Positions 1 through 7,897 of a stretch of DNA of 64,000 nt are shown piece after piece. The stretch's first letter is position 1; the number at the start of each line of letters is the position of its first letter. The stretch is from Geomonas oryzae (GTDB lineage: Bacteria; Desulfobacterota; Desulfuromonadia; Geobacterales; Geobacteraceae), in the NCBI RefSeq assembly GCF_004117875.1, contig NZ_RAHW01000001.1:682001-746000 (forward strand), given 5' to 3'. The notes below the pieces were generated by a model. It was not told the origin of the DNA, did not search any database, and was given only the letters and a program-made list of their open reading frames with translations. Position numbers and translations under genes: made by a program.

Positions 1-157
1 CGATAGCCGGGTTGCAAGACATAAGGGCGATGGCGTCCAGGTTGATGGTGAGCATAAGGGTCGACTGTCCCATGCGAGCAGACGCAAGCGCGGCCTCACA
101 CCCGGCATGTCCGGCACCGACGACGATGACATCATATTTCTTGTCGTAAACTATCAA
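1..157 (-). CDS. mnmG: MnmG (GidA), tRNA uridine 5-carboxymethylaminomethyl modification enzyme, N-terminal part only
   Basis: FAD-dependent enzyme that works with MnmE to add carboxymethylaminomethyl groups to U34 of certain tRNAs. Only the first 52 codons are in the window; the gene continues past base 1. The visible part has the FAD dinucleotide-binding motif [12 protein letters not shown], followed by [16 protein letters not shown], which is diagnostic of MnmG. I chose the TTG start at 157 because GGAG lies six bases upstream and the conserved protein begins immediately after it. Its partner mnmE is on the same strand, about 0.9 kb upstream, beyond the parS/repeat region. Confidence 0.93.
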   Translation of the reverse strand, partial: MIVYDKKYDVIVVGAGHAGCEAALASARMGQSTLMLTINLDAIALMSCNPAI

Positions 158-246
158 GCCTTACTCCATTCCCAGTTTGGACTTAAATGCTCCGTAAGGG
201 CCGCATTAAGGGACTCCGTGACCGGGTTATTTCATTTCTGATGCGT

Positions 247-262
247 TGTTCCACGTGAAACA
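247..262. promoter_or_regulatory. parS site (one mismatch)
   Basis: TGTTCCACGTGAAACA differs from the 16-bp ParB recognition palindrome TGTTTCACGTGAAACA only at position 5. ParB nucleates on such sites near oriC, spreads, and with ParA and SMC drives origin segregation. This site is about 6.4 kb from the candidate oriC. No parAB genes are in the window. Confidence 0.88.
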
Positions 263-419
263 ACGCTAAAAACACCTTATAATTCAAACCATTGTCCACC
301 ACAACCCCAACCAAACTCAAGCCGAAACCAGTCACCTCCTCGTCGGAAGTGCTCAATGAGCCACCGGCAAATCTCAACGGCTCTTCGACATTGTGTGAGG
401 GTTCTTCGACGGCGTGCAA

Positions 420-902
420 ATTCGGATTGAGTTCTAATAAACTCGGATTGAGTTCTAATAAACTCCGATTTATTTCTAATCAACCCCGGTTGAGTTCTTA
501 TCAACTCGAGTTTACTTCATACAATCTCGAGTTTACTTCGTGTCAACTCGGGTTTACTTCGTGTCAACTCGGGTTTACTTCATGCAAACTCGGGTTTACT
601 TCGTACAAACTCGGATTTACTTCGTACAAATTCGGATTTACTTCGTGCAAACTCGAGTTTACTTCGTACAAATTCGAGTTTGCTTCGTACCAATTCGGAT
701 TTACTTCGTGTCAACTCCGGTTGGGTTCGTATCAACTCCGGTTGCCTTCACATCGACATCGGTTGGCTTCGCATAAATTGCAGCTGGCTTCGAGTATATT
801 TAGGTTGAGTCCATGCGAACTTTCGTCGCTAACACGTAGAATCCGGTTGAGTTCGTGCAAACGTCCTTTGATGTCGTACAAACGATCGTTGATAACAGCA
901 AA
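420..902. repeat. 21-bp tandem array, 23 contiguous units
   Basis: 483 bp divide exactly into 23 units of 21 bp. The best-conserved copies are at 525-692, with core TTTACTTCGT followed by a variable four to five bases and then ACTCG. Units decay gradually toward both ends; outer copies keep mainly TTGAGTTC or GGTTG and GTGCAA. There are no spacers, so this is not CRISPR. The length is exactly two turns of B-DNA, so every copy faces the same side of the helix. The array sits between two parS sites. A role as a protein-binding or architectural element in origin segregation is inference. Confidence 0.92.
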
Positions 903-1021
903 ATTGGCCGCTATAGTACAACTGCAGTTACTTGTCAAGCAGAGAGCATGCCCTAACGTACCGCGAGGTCACCAGGGTCGCGTAGTGAGCAAGCGGTTAA
1001 AACTGCAGAGGAAAGCAAAAT

Positions 1022-1037
1022 TGTTTCACGTGAAACA
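1022..1037. promoter_or_regulatory. parS site (perfect palindrome)
   Basis: TGTTTCACGTGAAACA is an exact match to the canonical bacterial ParB-binding parS sequence. It lies 36 bp beyond the 3' end of mnmE and about 5.6 kb from the candidate oriC. Confidence 0.95.
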
Positions 1038-1073
1038 GGAGCCGTTCAAACTAAACTGCTGACAATTTGGGCC

Positions 1074-2441
1074 CTACTTTCCTATACAGAAGCTGGAGAA
1101 AATCCTGTCCAGCACGTCGTCGGCCGTGGTCTCACCGGTGACCTCCCCGACAGCATCCAAAGCGTCACGGAGATCTACGGGAAGCAATTCCATGTTCACA
1201 CCAGCCTCAAGATTCCCAACAAACGACTGTAACGAAGTGCGCGCCTTGAGCAGAGCATCGCGGTGCCGCGCTTTGGAAACAGCCACAAACTCCCTTCCGT
1301 CTATCGCGTGACCGTGCATGAAGGCATTGGTGATGGCATCGCGCAGTTCAGGAACGCCTTCGCCGGTAAGCGTTGAAATGGCGACTATGGAACCGGCGCA
1401 TGCTTCTGGCAGCACAGCGTTAACGGGAAGATCACATTTGTTGCGAACAACGATGAAGCTTTTGGAACCGATAGCCTGAAGGATAGCAGCGTCCTCCGGA
1501 CTGAAAGCGGACGACCCGTCCACGACGAAGAGGACGAGATCGGCTTTCGGTATGCGATCCAGGGAAAGACGCACACCTTCCTGTTCCACCTGGTCGTCGG
1601 ACTCACGGATACCGGCGGTATCCAGCAGCTTCACCGGAAGGCCGTTGATGTTGACCACTTCCTCGATAAGGTCCCTCGTGGTTCCAGGCACAGAGGTGAC
1701 GATGGCGCGCTTTTCCTTCAAAAGGGTGTTGAGAAGGCTGGACTTGCCTACGTTTGGTTTGCCGGCGATTACGACCGACACACCATCACGCAACACCCTC
1801 CCCTCGTCAAACCCGTCAATCAAAGCATCAAGTTCGGCCAGTGCGGGAGAAACCTTGCCCAGAACGTCGGTCTCAACGGCAACGTCGACATCGTCTTCAG
1901 GAAAGTCTATGAGGGCCTCGACATACGCCAGGGCATAGACTATCCCATCCTTAACCGTGGCAATCCGCCTGGAGAGGAGACCTTCGCGCTGGTGCTGGGC
2001 AAGAGTCAGGGCTGCATCGGTACGGCTGGATATGACATCCATCACGGCTTCAGCCTGTACCAGGTCGATCCGCCCGTTCAGGAAAGCACGCTTCGTAAAC
2101 TCACCTGGTTCGGCCAGACGCGCACCTTCGCTGAGAACAAGGCTGAGAATCCTGGAGACTACGAGAGTGCCTCCGTGACACTGGATCTCGACCACGTCCT
2201 CCCTGGTGTATGAGTTCGGTCCCTTCATATAAACGATCATGGCCTCGTCGACCAGTTCGTCGCTTTCCGGAGTTACCACGGCGCCATAAGAAAAACGGTG
2301 GCTTTTTAGGCCACCGTTCGACTTAGCTTTGAAGATGCTTTCGGCGATCGGCAGGGAGGCGGGGCCGCTGATCCTTACGATCCCGATGCCCCCCTCCCCT
2401 ACCGGAGTGCTTATTGCCGCAATTGTGTCGCGTACATACAT
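1074..2441 (-). CDS. mnmE: MnmE, tRNA modification GTPase
   Basis: GTPase partner of MnmG in wobble-uridine modification of tRNA; binds a formyl-tetrahydrofolate. 455 residues, the usual length. The N-terminal folate-binding domain (about 1-118) is followed by a helical domain with the GTPase inserted: G1 GKPNVGKS at 227-234, then PGTTRD, DTAGIRE, NKCD and a final STLTGEG. The C terminus is the hallmark FCIGK with the catalytic cysteine. The ATG start lies 18 bp after the yidC stop, so the gene is probably co-transcribed with yidC. No jag/khpB-like gene lies between yidC and mnmE, where one is often found. Confidence 0.97.
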   Translation of the reverse strand: MYVRDTIAAISTPVGEGGIGIVRISGPASLPIAESIFKAKSNGGLKSHRFSYGAVVTPESDELVDEAMIVYMKGPNSYTREDVVEIQCHGGTLVVSRILSLVLSEGARLAEPGEFTKRAFLNGRIDLVQAEAVMDVISSRTDAALTLAQHQREGLLSRRIATVKDGIVYALAYVEALIDFPEDDVDVAVETDVLGKVSPALAELDALIDGFDEGRVLRDGVSVVIAGKPNVGKSSLLNTLLKEKRAIVTSVPGTTRDLIEEVVNINGLPVKLLDTAGIRESDDQVEQEGVRLSLDRIPKADLVLFVVDGSSAFSPEDAAILQAIGSKSFIVVRNKCDLPVNAVLPEACAGSIVAISTLTGEGVPELRDAITNAFMHGHAIDGREFVAVSKARHRDALLKARTSLQSFVGNLEAGVNMELLPVDLRDALDAVGEVTGETTADDVLDRIFSSFCIGK

Positions 2442-2459
2442 TGTCGTATCCGTTTCTTG

Positions 2460-4070
2460 CTAATCCGTTACCGTCTTGTTGATGTACATCTGCTGAGCGA
2501 TGGTGAGCACGTTGTTCACCAGCCAGTAGATGACGAGGCCGGACGGGAAGTTCAGGAACATGAAGGTGAACACCACGGGAAGCATCAGCATCATCTTCGC
2601 CTGGACCGGGTCCATGTTGGACGGGGTCATCTTCTGCTGGATGAACATGGTGGCGCCCATGATGAGCGGCGTCACGTAGTACGGGTCTTTTGCAGAAAGG
2701 TCGGTGATCCAGAGGTAGAACGGCGCGTGCCTGAGCTCGATGGAGTACATGAGCGCGCGGTACAGGCCGAAGAAGACCGGGATCTGAACCAGCATCGGGA
2801 GGCAGCCACCCAGCGGGTTGACCTTGTGGGTCTTGTACAGTTCCATCACGGCGCGGTTCATCGCGTCGCGATCGTTCTTGTACTTCTCCTTCAGCTCGTT
2901 CATCTTGGGCTGAATCTTCTGCATGTCCTTCATGGACTTGTAGCTCTTGTGAGTGAGCGGGAAGAACAGTGCCTTCAGGATGCAGGTGATGATGATGATG
3001 GCTATGCCGTAGTTGCCGGTGTACTTGTAAAGGAACTTGAGGAAGACCACGAGCGGCTTCGCGATGGCGGCGAACCAGCCGTAATCGATCACCTCTTCGA
3101 GCCTGCTCCCCTGCGCCTTCAGGATGTCGAGATCCTTGGGTCCGTAGTAGAGCGCGTAGCTTACGGCAGCGGTCTGCCCGGGGGCTACGCTGACGGCGGG
3201 AGAGACGATATCCCTCTGCATGGAATCGGTGCCGGGCCTTGAGAGACGCACCTGGGCGATGCTCCCCTTCTCGGCGATGACGCTGTCCATGAAGTACTTG
3301 TCGGCGAAGGCGGACCAGAGAATCCCCTTGTCGTACTGCACCGGAGCCTTGAGCAGGTTGTCGAGCTTCTCGCTCTTCACGGCGTTGTCGGTAAGGGTAG
3401 AGGGACCGTACACCTCGTACCTGCCACCGGGACCCTTGTGGTCGACGACGCGGGCAGTCTGCAGCAGGTGGAGAGCACCGGCGACCGGGGCTGCGCCGGC
3501 GTTTTGTACCTGCTCGACGAGATCGATGCGGTAGGAATCGCCGGAGAAGGTGTAGCTCTTCTTGAACACGACACCCTGCGGCGTCGTGGTGCTGAACTCG
3601 AGGGTACCCTTGCTGCCGTTGGTCAGCTTGAGGTCGTTCCCGGCCACACCGTAAAGAGCGGTCGGGTTAAGACCGAGTTCGCGGGCGTCGCTCAGAAGGT
3701 TAAAACGATTGGCTGCAGTCTCGTCGACAAGCACGATGTCCTTGCCGTTATGGCCGGCGACATCCTTGTACTTCTTGAGCACGAACTTCTTGAGCGCTCC
3801 GCCCTGGGTTGAGAAGACGGCGCTGTAGAAATCCGTGTCGACTGTGATGTCACGCGCAGTGGAAGCAGGCTGCGCGGGAACCGCTATGGGAGCAGCCGGT
3901 GCGGCTTGCGGTGCTGCGGCAGTAGCTGCGGTCGCTACCGTAGCGGAGCTCACGGCCCCCTGCTTGGCTACGTTACCGGTGGGTGCAGGCTTCGCGGGAG
4001 GAAAGACAAAGGTATAAGCGTACAGGACCCCGATGGAGAGCAGTATCGCTACGATAAGACGTTTTTCCAT
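2460..4070 (-). CDS. yidC: YidC/OxaA membrane protein insertase
   Basis: Inserts and folds inner-membrane proteins, alone or with SecYEG. 536 residues, typical of Gram-negative YidC. An N-terminal anchor (about 5-23) is followed by an Ala/Pro/Thr-rich linker, a large periplasmic domain (about 60-330), and the conserved core with its helices and charged cytoplasmic hairpin (YKSMKDMQKIQPKM). The C terminus ends in YWLVNNVLTIAQQ. AGGAG lies just upstream of the ATG. It sits downstream of yidD in the rpmH-rnpA-yidD-yidC order, which links ribosome and tRNA maturation with membrane insertion. Confidence 0.97.
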   Translation of the reverse strand: MEKRLIVAILLSIGVLYAYTFVFPPAKPAPTGNVAKQGAVSSATVATAATAAAPQAAPAAPIAVPAQPASTARDITVDTDFYSAVFSTQGGALKKFVLKKYKDVAGHNGKDIVLVDETAANRFNLLSDARELGLNPTALYGVAGNDLKLTNGSKGTLEFSTTTPQGVVFKKSYTFSGDSYRIDLVEQVQNAGAAPVAGALHLLQTARVVDHKGPGGRYEVYGPSTLTDNAVKSEKLDNLLKAPVQYDKGILWSAFADKYFMDSVIAEKGSIAQVRLSRPGTDSMQRDIVSPAVSVAPGQTAAVSYALYYGPKDLDILKAQGSRLEEVIDYGWFAAIAKPLVVFLKFLYKYTGNYGIAIIIITCILKALFFPLTHKSYKSMKDMQKIQPKMNELKEKYKNDRDAMNRAVMELYKTHKVNPLGGCLPMLVQIPVFFGLYRALMYSIELRHAPFYLWITDLSAKDPYYVTPLIMGATMFIQQKMTPSNMDPVQAKMMLMLPVVFTFMFLNFPSGLVIYWLVNNVLTIAQQMYINKTVTD

Positions 4071-4093
4071 TATATGCTCCTGGAGAGACTAGA

Positions 4094-4306
4094 CTATTTG
4101 ACCGGATCGTAACCGCCCGGGTGAAACGGGTGGCATTTCAAAATGCGCACTGCCGTCAGCCACAACCCTTTCAGAGGGCCGTATTTTTCCAATGCTTGTA
4201 AGGAGTAATGCGAACAGGTGGGGTAAAAACGGCAGGATGGGGCCTTGAGCGGAGATATGAATCTCTGATAGAGAACGACAAGGCCTTTGAGTATGCTAGT
4301 GACCAT
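4094..4306 (-). CDS. yidD: YidD, membrane protein insertion efficiency factor
   Basis: Small peripheral protein (70 residues) associated with YidC-dependent insertion. It shows the family core [28 protein letters not shown], with three conserved cysteines, and ends in [13 protein letters not shown] chose the ATG at 4304-4306 rather than the upstream in-frame start at 4366, because the core begins right after it and 70 residues is normal. This start lies 11 bases inside the 3' end of rnpA, which suggests translational coupling. Confidence 0.94.
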   Translation of the reverse strand: MVTSILKGLVVLYQRFISPLKAPSCRFYPTCSHYSLQALEKYGPLKGLWLTAVRILKCHPFHPGGYDPVK

Positions 4307-4649
4307 GTTTTTTACGCAGCCGCCCGAAGGCGGCTGCGAGCTCGGTTGAGATCTGGTGAAAGTCAAGCAAGTCCGCCCCTTTCTTGGCGACGATGTTGAG
4401 ATCGGCCAAGATGAAAAGAGACTTGTTCTGCCTGTAAAACTCCCGCAGCCTTCGCTTGATGAAGTTTCTGGCTACGGCGTTACCCACCTTCTTGCTAACG
4501 GTAAACCCGACCCGTGTGACGCCCCCTTCCTTCACTTTCCATAGCAGCAAAAAATGAGGCGTGTGCATCTTAGATGCGCCGTCATTGAACTGCAGGAACT
4601 CGGGGCGCCTGCGCAGGCGTTCAGCCTTGGGAAAATCCGAGCAGGACAA
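4296..4649 (-). CDS. rnpA: Ribonuclease P protein component
   Basis: Protein subunit of RNase P, which trims tRNA 5' leaders. 117 residues, with the RNR signature [17 protein letters not shown] at about 57-73 and the N-terminal F([12 protein letters not shown]) segment typical of RnpA. The probable start is a TTG at 4649, eight bases after the rpmH stop; no good ribosome-binding site is visible, so translation may be coupled to rpmH. The next in-frame Met would cut into the conserved domain. Confidence 0.94.
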   Translation of the reverse strand: MSCSDFPKAERLRRRPEFLQFNDGASKMHTPHFLLLWKVKEGGVTRVGFTVSKKVGNAVARNFIKRRLREFYRQNKSLFILADLNIVAKKGADLLDFHQISTELAAAFGRLRKKHGH

Positions 4650-4657
4650 AAAGTAGA

Positions 4658-4807
4658 TTACTTGGTGGCGATGCCTACGGAAAGACGCTTGCGCCCTTTA
4701 GCCCTTCTCCTCTTGATGACGAGACGGCCGTTCTTGGTGGACTGACGAACGAGGAAACCGTGGGTCCTCTTCCTGGAGGTATTGCTCGGCTGGTAGGTTC
4801 TTTTCAT
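4658..4807 (-). CDS. rpmH: 50S ribosomal protein L34
   Basis: 49 codons, read directly from the reverse complement. The protein begins [18 protein letters not shown] and continues with [20 protein letters not shown], the standard L34 sequence. First gene of the rpmH-rnpA-yidD-yidC-mnmE group, which is transcribed away from the origin. A sigma-70-like promoter lies 55-83 bp upstream. Confidence 0.97.
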   Translation of the reverse strand: MKRTYQPSNTSRKRTHGFLVRQSTKNGRLVIKRRRAKGRKRLSVGIATK

Positions 4808-4861
4808 CTTTATCTACTCCTTAAGTCTTGAGGTAACAATGCTTTTAAAGGCAAGTGTCGA

Positions 4862-4890
4862 ACTTAAACATAAACGCCAATTCTTGTCAA
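4862..4890 (-). promoter_or_regulatory. Predicted sigma-70 promoter for rpmH
   Basis: On the minus strand a perfect -35 TTGACA (4885-4890) is separated by 17 bp from a -10 TTAAGT (4862-4867), 55 bp upstream of the rpmH ATG. Confidence 0.7.
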
Positions 4891-5034
4891 GGGCTTTTTC
4901 CTGAGCCATTAGCTGCGTCAAGTTTTGCCTTGCCAACAAAGGGGACAGCATGTTAGTCTGACACGCTAAAAAAATTAACATAGGCTTAGACTGTTTAAAA
5001 TTCGATAAGCCGTTGAAATTCCCAATCTTATTTC

Positions 5035-5054
5035 TTATCAACAGTTGTTGATAA
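5035..5054. promoter_or_regulatory. Inverted pair of DnaA-box-like sites upstream of dnaA
   Basis: TTATCAACA (5035-5043) and its reverse complement TGTTGATAA (5046-5054), two bases apart, form a palindrome 37 bp before the dnaA ATG. Each half differs from the consensus box TTATCCACA by one base. DnaA autoregulation or participation in the origin is inferred. The rest of the 4891-5091 spacer is AT-rich without a clear promoter. Confidence 0.65.
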
Positions 5055-5091
5055 AGCTGTTTAAAAACAGTGAAAAAAAAGGCCTCTCTCC

Positions 5092-6471
5092 ATGGAAAAC
5101 ATTTGGCTGGAAGCCCAGGCAAATCTTAAACAAGTATTAACGGAACAGACTTACACGACCTGGATCGAGCCGTTGAAGTTTCTCGGCGCCACAGCCGACA
5201 CCGTTGTCATCGAAGTACCGAGCGTTTTCTTTCAGAAATGGGTAACCGAAAAGTACCTATCCATGATCAAGGAAGTTCTCTCCGCGATCACCTCGAAAAG
5301 CTACCATATAGAATTCCACGTCGCCGAGCCCCAACCGGAGTCCGCCGAACCTAAGGTGGAAAAGGAGCCAAAGGCAAAGGGGAAGGAAAAGGATAAAGAG
5401 AAGGAACCGGAAAAAGAGAAGGAAAAGGAGAAGGACAAGAAGAACGAACTCGTCCCTAACCTCAACTCCAAGTACACTTTCGAGTCCTTCGTTTCGGGGC
5501 CCAGCAACCAGTTCGCCTACGCCGCTTCCCAGGCGGTTGCGAACAAGCCGGCCACGAACTACAACCCCCTCTTCATCTACGGTGGCGTGGGTCTGGGGAA
5601 GACGCACCTCGTGAACGCGATCGGAAATCAGATCCTTGCCAAGAACCCGAAGGCCAAGATCTGCTATTACTCGTCCGAGAAGTTCATGAACGAGATGATC
5701 AACTCGCTGCGCTACAAGAAGATGGACGAGTTCCGCAACAAGTTCAGGAAGATGGACCTGCTGCTCATCGACGACATCCAGTTCATGGCGGGAAAAGAAG
5801 CGACCCAGGAAGAGTTCTTCCACACCTTCAACGCGCTGTACGAGTCGCACAAGCAGATCGTGGTGACCTCGGACAAGTTCCCGAAGGACATCCCCGGTCT
5901 GGAAGAACGCCTCAGATCGCGTTTCGAGTGGGGCCTCATCGCCGATATCCAGCCGCCGGGGGTGGAGACCAAGGTCGCCATCCTCAAGAAGAAGTCCGAC
6001 ATGCACGCGGTCAACCTCCCGGACGACGTGGCGCTCTTCCTCGCTGAAGGGGCGACGAGCAACATCCGCGAGCTCGAGGGGATGCTGATCCGCCTGGAGG
6101 CCTTCGCAAGCCTCACCGGCCAAGAGATAACCCTCGCCATGGCCAAAGAGGTGATGAAGGACATCATCGTCGAGAAGACCCGCGACATATCCGTCGAGAT
6201 GATCCAGAAGACGGTGGCGGAACACTTCCGCATCAAGCTCTCGGAGCTCAAATCGGACAAACGCATCAAGACGCTCGTGGTGCCGCGCCAGATCGCCATA
6301 TACATATGCCGGGAGCTCACCAAGGCGTCCTACCCGGAGATCGGCGAGAAGTTCGGGGGCAAGGACCACTCTACCATCATCCACTCGGTGAAGAAGATCG
6401 AGAAGCAGCTGGCGGCCGACGCTGACCTGAAAGCGACTGTGGAAGACATCAAGAAAAGGCTGTTCACATAG
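5092..6471 (+). CDS. dnaA: Chromosomal replication initiator DnaA
   Basis: AAA+ initiator that binds DnaA boxes and opens oriC. 459 residues. Domain I (about 1-80) is followed by an unusual domain II linker (about 88-119) made almost wholly of Lys and Glu. Domain III has Walker A GGVGLGKT (164-171), Walker B LLIDDIQF (about 223-230) and the arginine-finger segment GLEERLRSRF. Domain IV ends with the DNA-binding signature GGKDHSTIIHSVKKIEK. Divergent from rpmH. DnaA-box-like sites lie on both sides of the gene. Confidence 0.98.
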   Translation: MENIWLEAQANLKQVLTEQTYTTWIEPLKFLGATADTVVIEVPSVFFQKWVTEKYLSMIKEVLSAITSKSYHIEFHVAEPQPESAEPKVEKEPKAKGKEKDKEKEPEKEKEKEKDKKNELVPNLNSKYTFESFVSGPSNQFAYAASQAVANKPATNYNPLFIYGGVGLGKTHLVNAIGNQILAKNPKAKICYYSSEKFMNEMINSLRYKKMDEFRNKFRKMDLLLIDDIQFMAGKEATQEEFFHTFNALYESHKQIVVTSDKFPKDIPGLEERLRSRFEWGLIADIQPPGVETKVAILKKKSDMHAVNLPDDVALFLAEGATSNIRELEGMLIRLEAFASLTGQEITLAMAKEVMKDIIVEKTRDISVEMIQKTVAEHFRIKLSELKSDKRIKTLVVPRQIAIYICRELTKASYPEIGEKFGGKDHSTIIHSVKKIEKQLAADADLKATVEDIKKRLFT

Positions 6472-6675
6472 TGGGGATAACTGTGCATAACCCGGCCGGA
6501 TAAAGCCCTGTCAAAAAAAGCTGTGCAGAAACGGGAAAAAAGGCGGAAGTTTTCCAGCACGATTTCCAGAGACGAAAACGCAGCACTTTCAAAGGGTAAG
6601 CAGGGTTGTCCACAGTATCAACAGGCCACTATCTACTACTACGATCATTATTTATAAACATAATAATAAAAACAG
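6472..6675 (+). other. Candidate oriC (DnaA boxes, DnaA-trio, AT-rich unwinding region)
   Basis: Directly after the dnaA stop lie TGGGGATAA (6472-6480) and TGTGCATAA (6482-6490); the latter fits the box TTATNCACA exactly on the minus strand. Farther on come TTGTCCACA (6606-6614) and GTATCAACA (6615-6623), each one base off a DnaA box. They are followed by a GC spacer (GGCC, 6624-6627), CTA trinucleotides (6629-6641) whose complement is the DnaA-trio motif, and an AT-rich tract (6644-6673). This order is that of the basal unwinding system described for Bacillus subtilis oriC. Assignment as oriC is inferred from layout and position. Confidence 0.78.
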
Positions 6676-6690
6676 AACCGGAGAGAAGAC

Positions 6691-7809
6691 ATGGAATTCA
6701 GAATCAGCAAAGAGATTTTTATGAAAGCCCTCCAGAGAATCCAGGGGATCGTAGAAAAGCGCAACACCATGCCCATTCTCTCCAATGCCCTGCTCGAGGT
6801 TCAGAACGACCAGCTCTTCATCACGGCGACTGACCTCGAGGTCGGCATGAAGAGCTCCTACCCGACCAAGGTCATCCGCGAAGGGAAGATCACCGTCTCC
6901 GCCAAGAAGCTTTACGAGATCGTCAAGGAGATGCCGGACGAAGAGATCCTCTTCACCACCAAGGACAACGACTGGGTGGAGATCACCTGCGGCAAGGCGC
7001 GCTTCAACATCGTCGGTCTTTCCTCGGAAGAGTTCCCCTATTTCCCGAAAGTGAAGGAAGAGAGCTTCCTGGTTTTCAAGAACGAGATCCTTGCGGACAT
7101 GATCGAGAAGACCTCCTATGCCATCTGCTACGACGAAACCAAGTACAACCTGAACGGTGTCTTCATCAAGGCGTTCGAGGAGAACGGCTCCAACGTCCTC
7201 AAGATGGTCGCCACCGACGGCCACCGTCTTTCCGTTTCCCAGAAGGTGATCAACGGCAACATCACCGCCGAGCTCTCCAAGGGGGTCATCTTCCCGAGGA
7301 AGGGTATCTTCGAGTTGAAGAAGATGGTCGAAGAGGAAGACGGGGAGATCATGCTCGGCTTCATGGACAACAGCGCGGTGATCAAGAAGGGGAACACCGT
7401 GGTTGTGATGCGCCTCATCGACGGCGAGTTCCCGGACTACACCAAGGTCATTCCGATGAGCAACGACCGCATCGTCCAGATCAGCCGGGACAAGTTCCTC
7501 CATTCCCTGAAGAGGATGTCGATCCTCTCCAGCGAGAAGTTCAAGGGGGTGAAGATCGACGTGAGCCCCGAGCAGGTGATCATCTCCTCCAGCAACCCGG
7601 AGCTCGGCGAGGCGCGCGAGGAGATCGAGATCGATTACGACGGCAACGGCATCTCCGCACGTTTCAACGCCAAGTACCTGATCGACGTCCTCTCCGTCAT
7701 GGAGCAGCGCGAGGTAGAGCTGAAGCTAAAGGACGAGCTCTCGCCGGTGATCATGAAAGCGGTGGAGAGCGAGGAGTTCCTGGCCGTCATCATGCCGATG
7801 CGGCTTTAG
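6691..7809 (+). CDS. dnaN: DNA polymerase III beta subunit (sliding clamp)
   Basis: Ring-shaped processivity clamp. 372 residues, the normal length, in three similar domains. Recognisable segments are MPILSNALLEVQ (about 29-40), ATDLEVGMKS, ATDGHRLS in the middle of the protein, and the C-terminal PVIMKAVESEEFLAVIMPMRL that ends the hydrophobic binding pocket. ATG start preceded by GGAGAGAAGAC. It is first in the dnaN-recF-gyrB-gyrA run. Confidence 0.98.
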   Translation: MEFRISKEIFMKALQRIQGIVEKRNTMPILSNALLEVQNDQLFITATDLEVGMKSSYPTKVIREGKITVSAKKLYEIVKEMPDEEILFTTKDNDWVEITCGKARFNIVGLSSEEFPYFPKVKEESFLVFKNEILADMIEKTSYAICYDETKYNLNGVFIKAFEENGSNVLKMVATDGHRLSVSQKVINGNITAELSKGVIFPRKGIFELKKMVEEEDGEIMLGFMDNSAVIKKGNTVVVMRLIDGEFPDYTKVIPMSNDRIVQISRDKFLHSLKRMSILSSEKFKGVKIDVSPEQVIISSSNPELGEAREEIEIDYDGNGISARFNAKYLIDVLSVMEQREVELKLKDELSPVIMKAVESEEFLAVIMPMRL

Positions 7810-7897
7810 AAGCAGGTTGAGGTGGAGGTTAAGGTCAAGAATTAAAGGCATAGGCATGTTTTCCGTGTGTTTTCTCTCAACCTCGACCTGTTCCTGA

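Larger units (their letters stand above)
158..1073. other. Non-coding segment between mnmE and mnmG: candidate centromere-like region
   Basis: This is the longest gene-free stretch in the window (915 bp). It contains two ParB-type parS palindromes (247-262 and 1022-1037) and, between them, a 21-bp tandem array (420-902) with more degenerate units on its left side from about 340. Because 21 is a multiple of three, reading frames stay open on both strands through the array. These frames have no ribosome-binding site and encode only Ser/Cys/Phe-rich heptad repetition, so I do not call genes here. Both flanking genes are on the minus strand, so the mnmG promoter should lie in this segment; none was assigned with confidence. 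Confidence 0.75.

Noticed and set aside
183-419. Minus-strand 78-codon frame upstream of mnmG
   Set aside because: No ribosome-binding site, overlaps a parS site, composition not protein-like.
420-902. CRISPR array
   Set aside because: Units are contiguous 21-mers with gradual decay and no unique spacers, and no cas genes are nearby.
2457-3242. 261-codon plus-strand frame opposite yidC
   Set aside because: Antisense shadow; no ribosome-binding site and no recognisable fold.
4094-4366. Longer 90-residue YidD start
   Set aside because: The extra 20 residues overlap rnpA codons and precede the conserved domain; the ATG at 4306 gives the normal length.
5257-6384. 375-codon minus-strand frame opposite dnaA
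   Set aside because: Antisense shadow of dnaA codon bias, no start signals or motifs.
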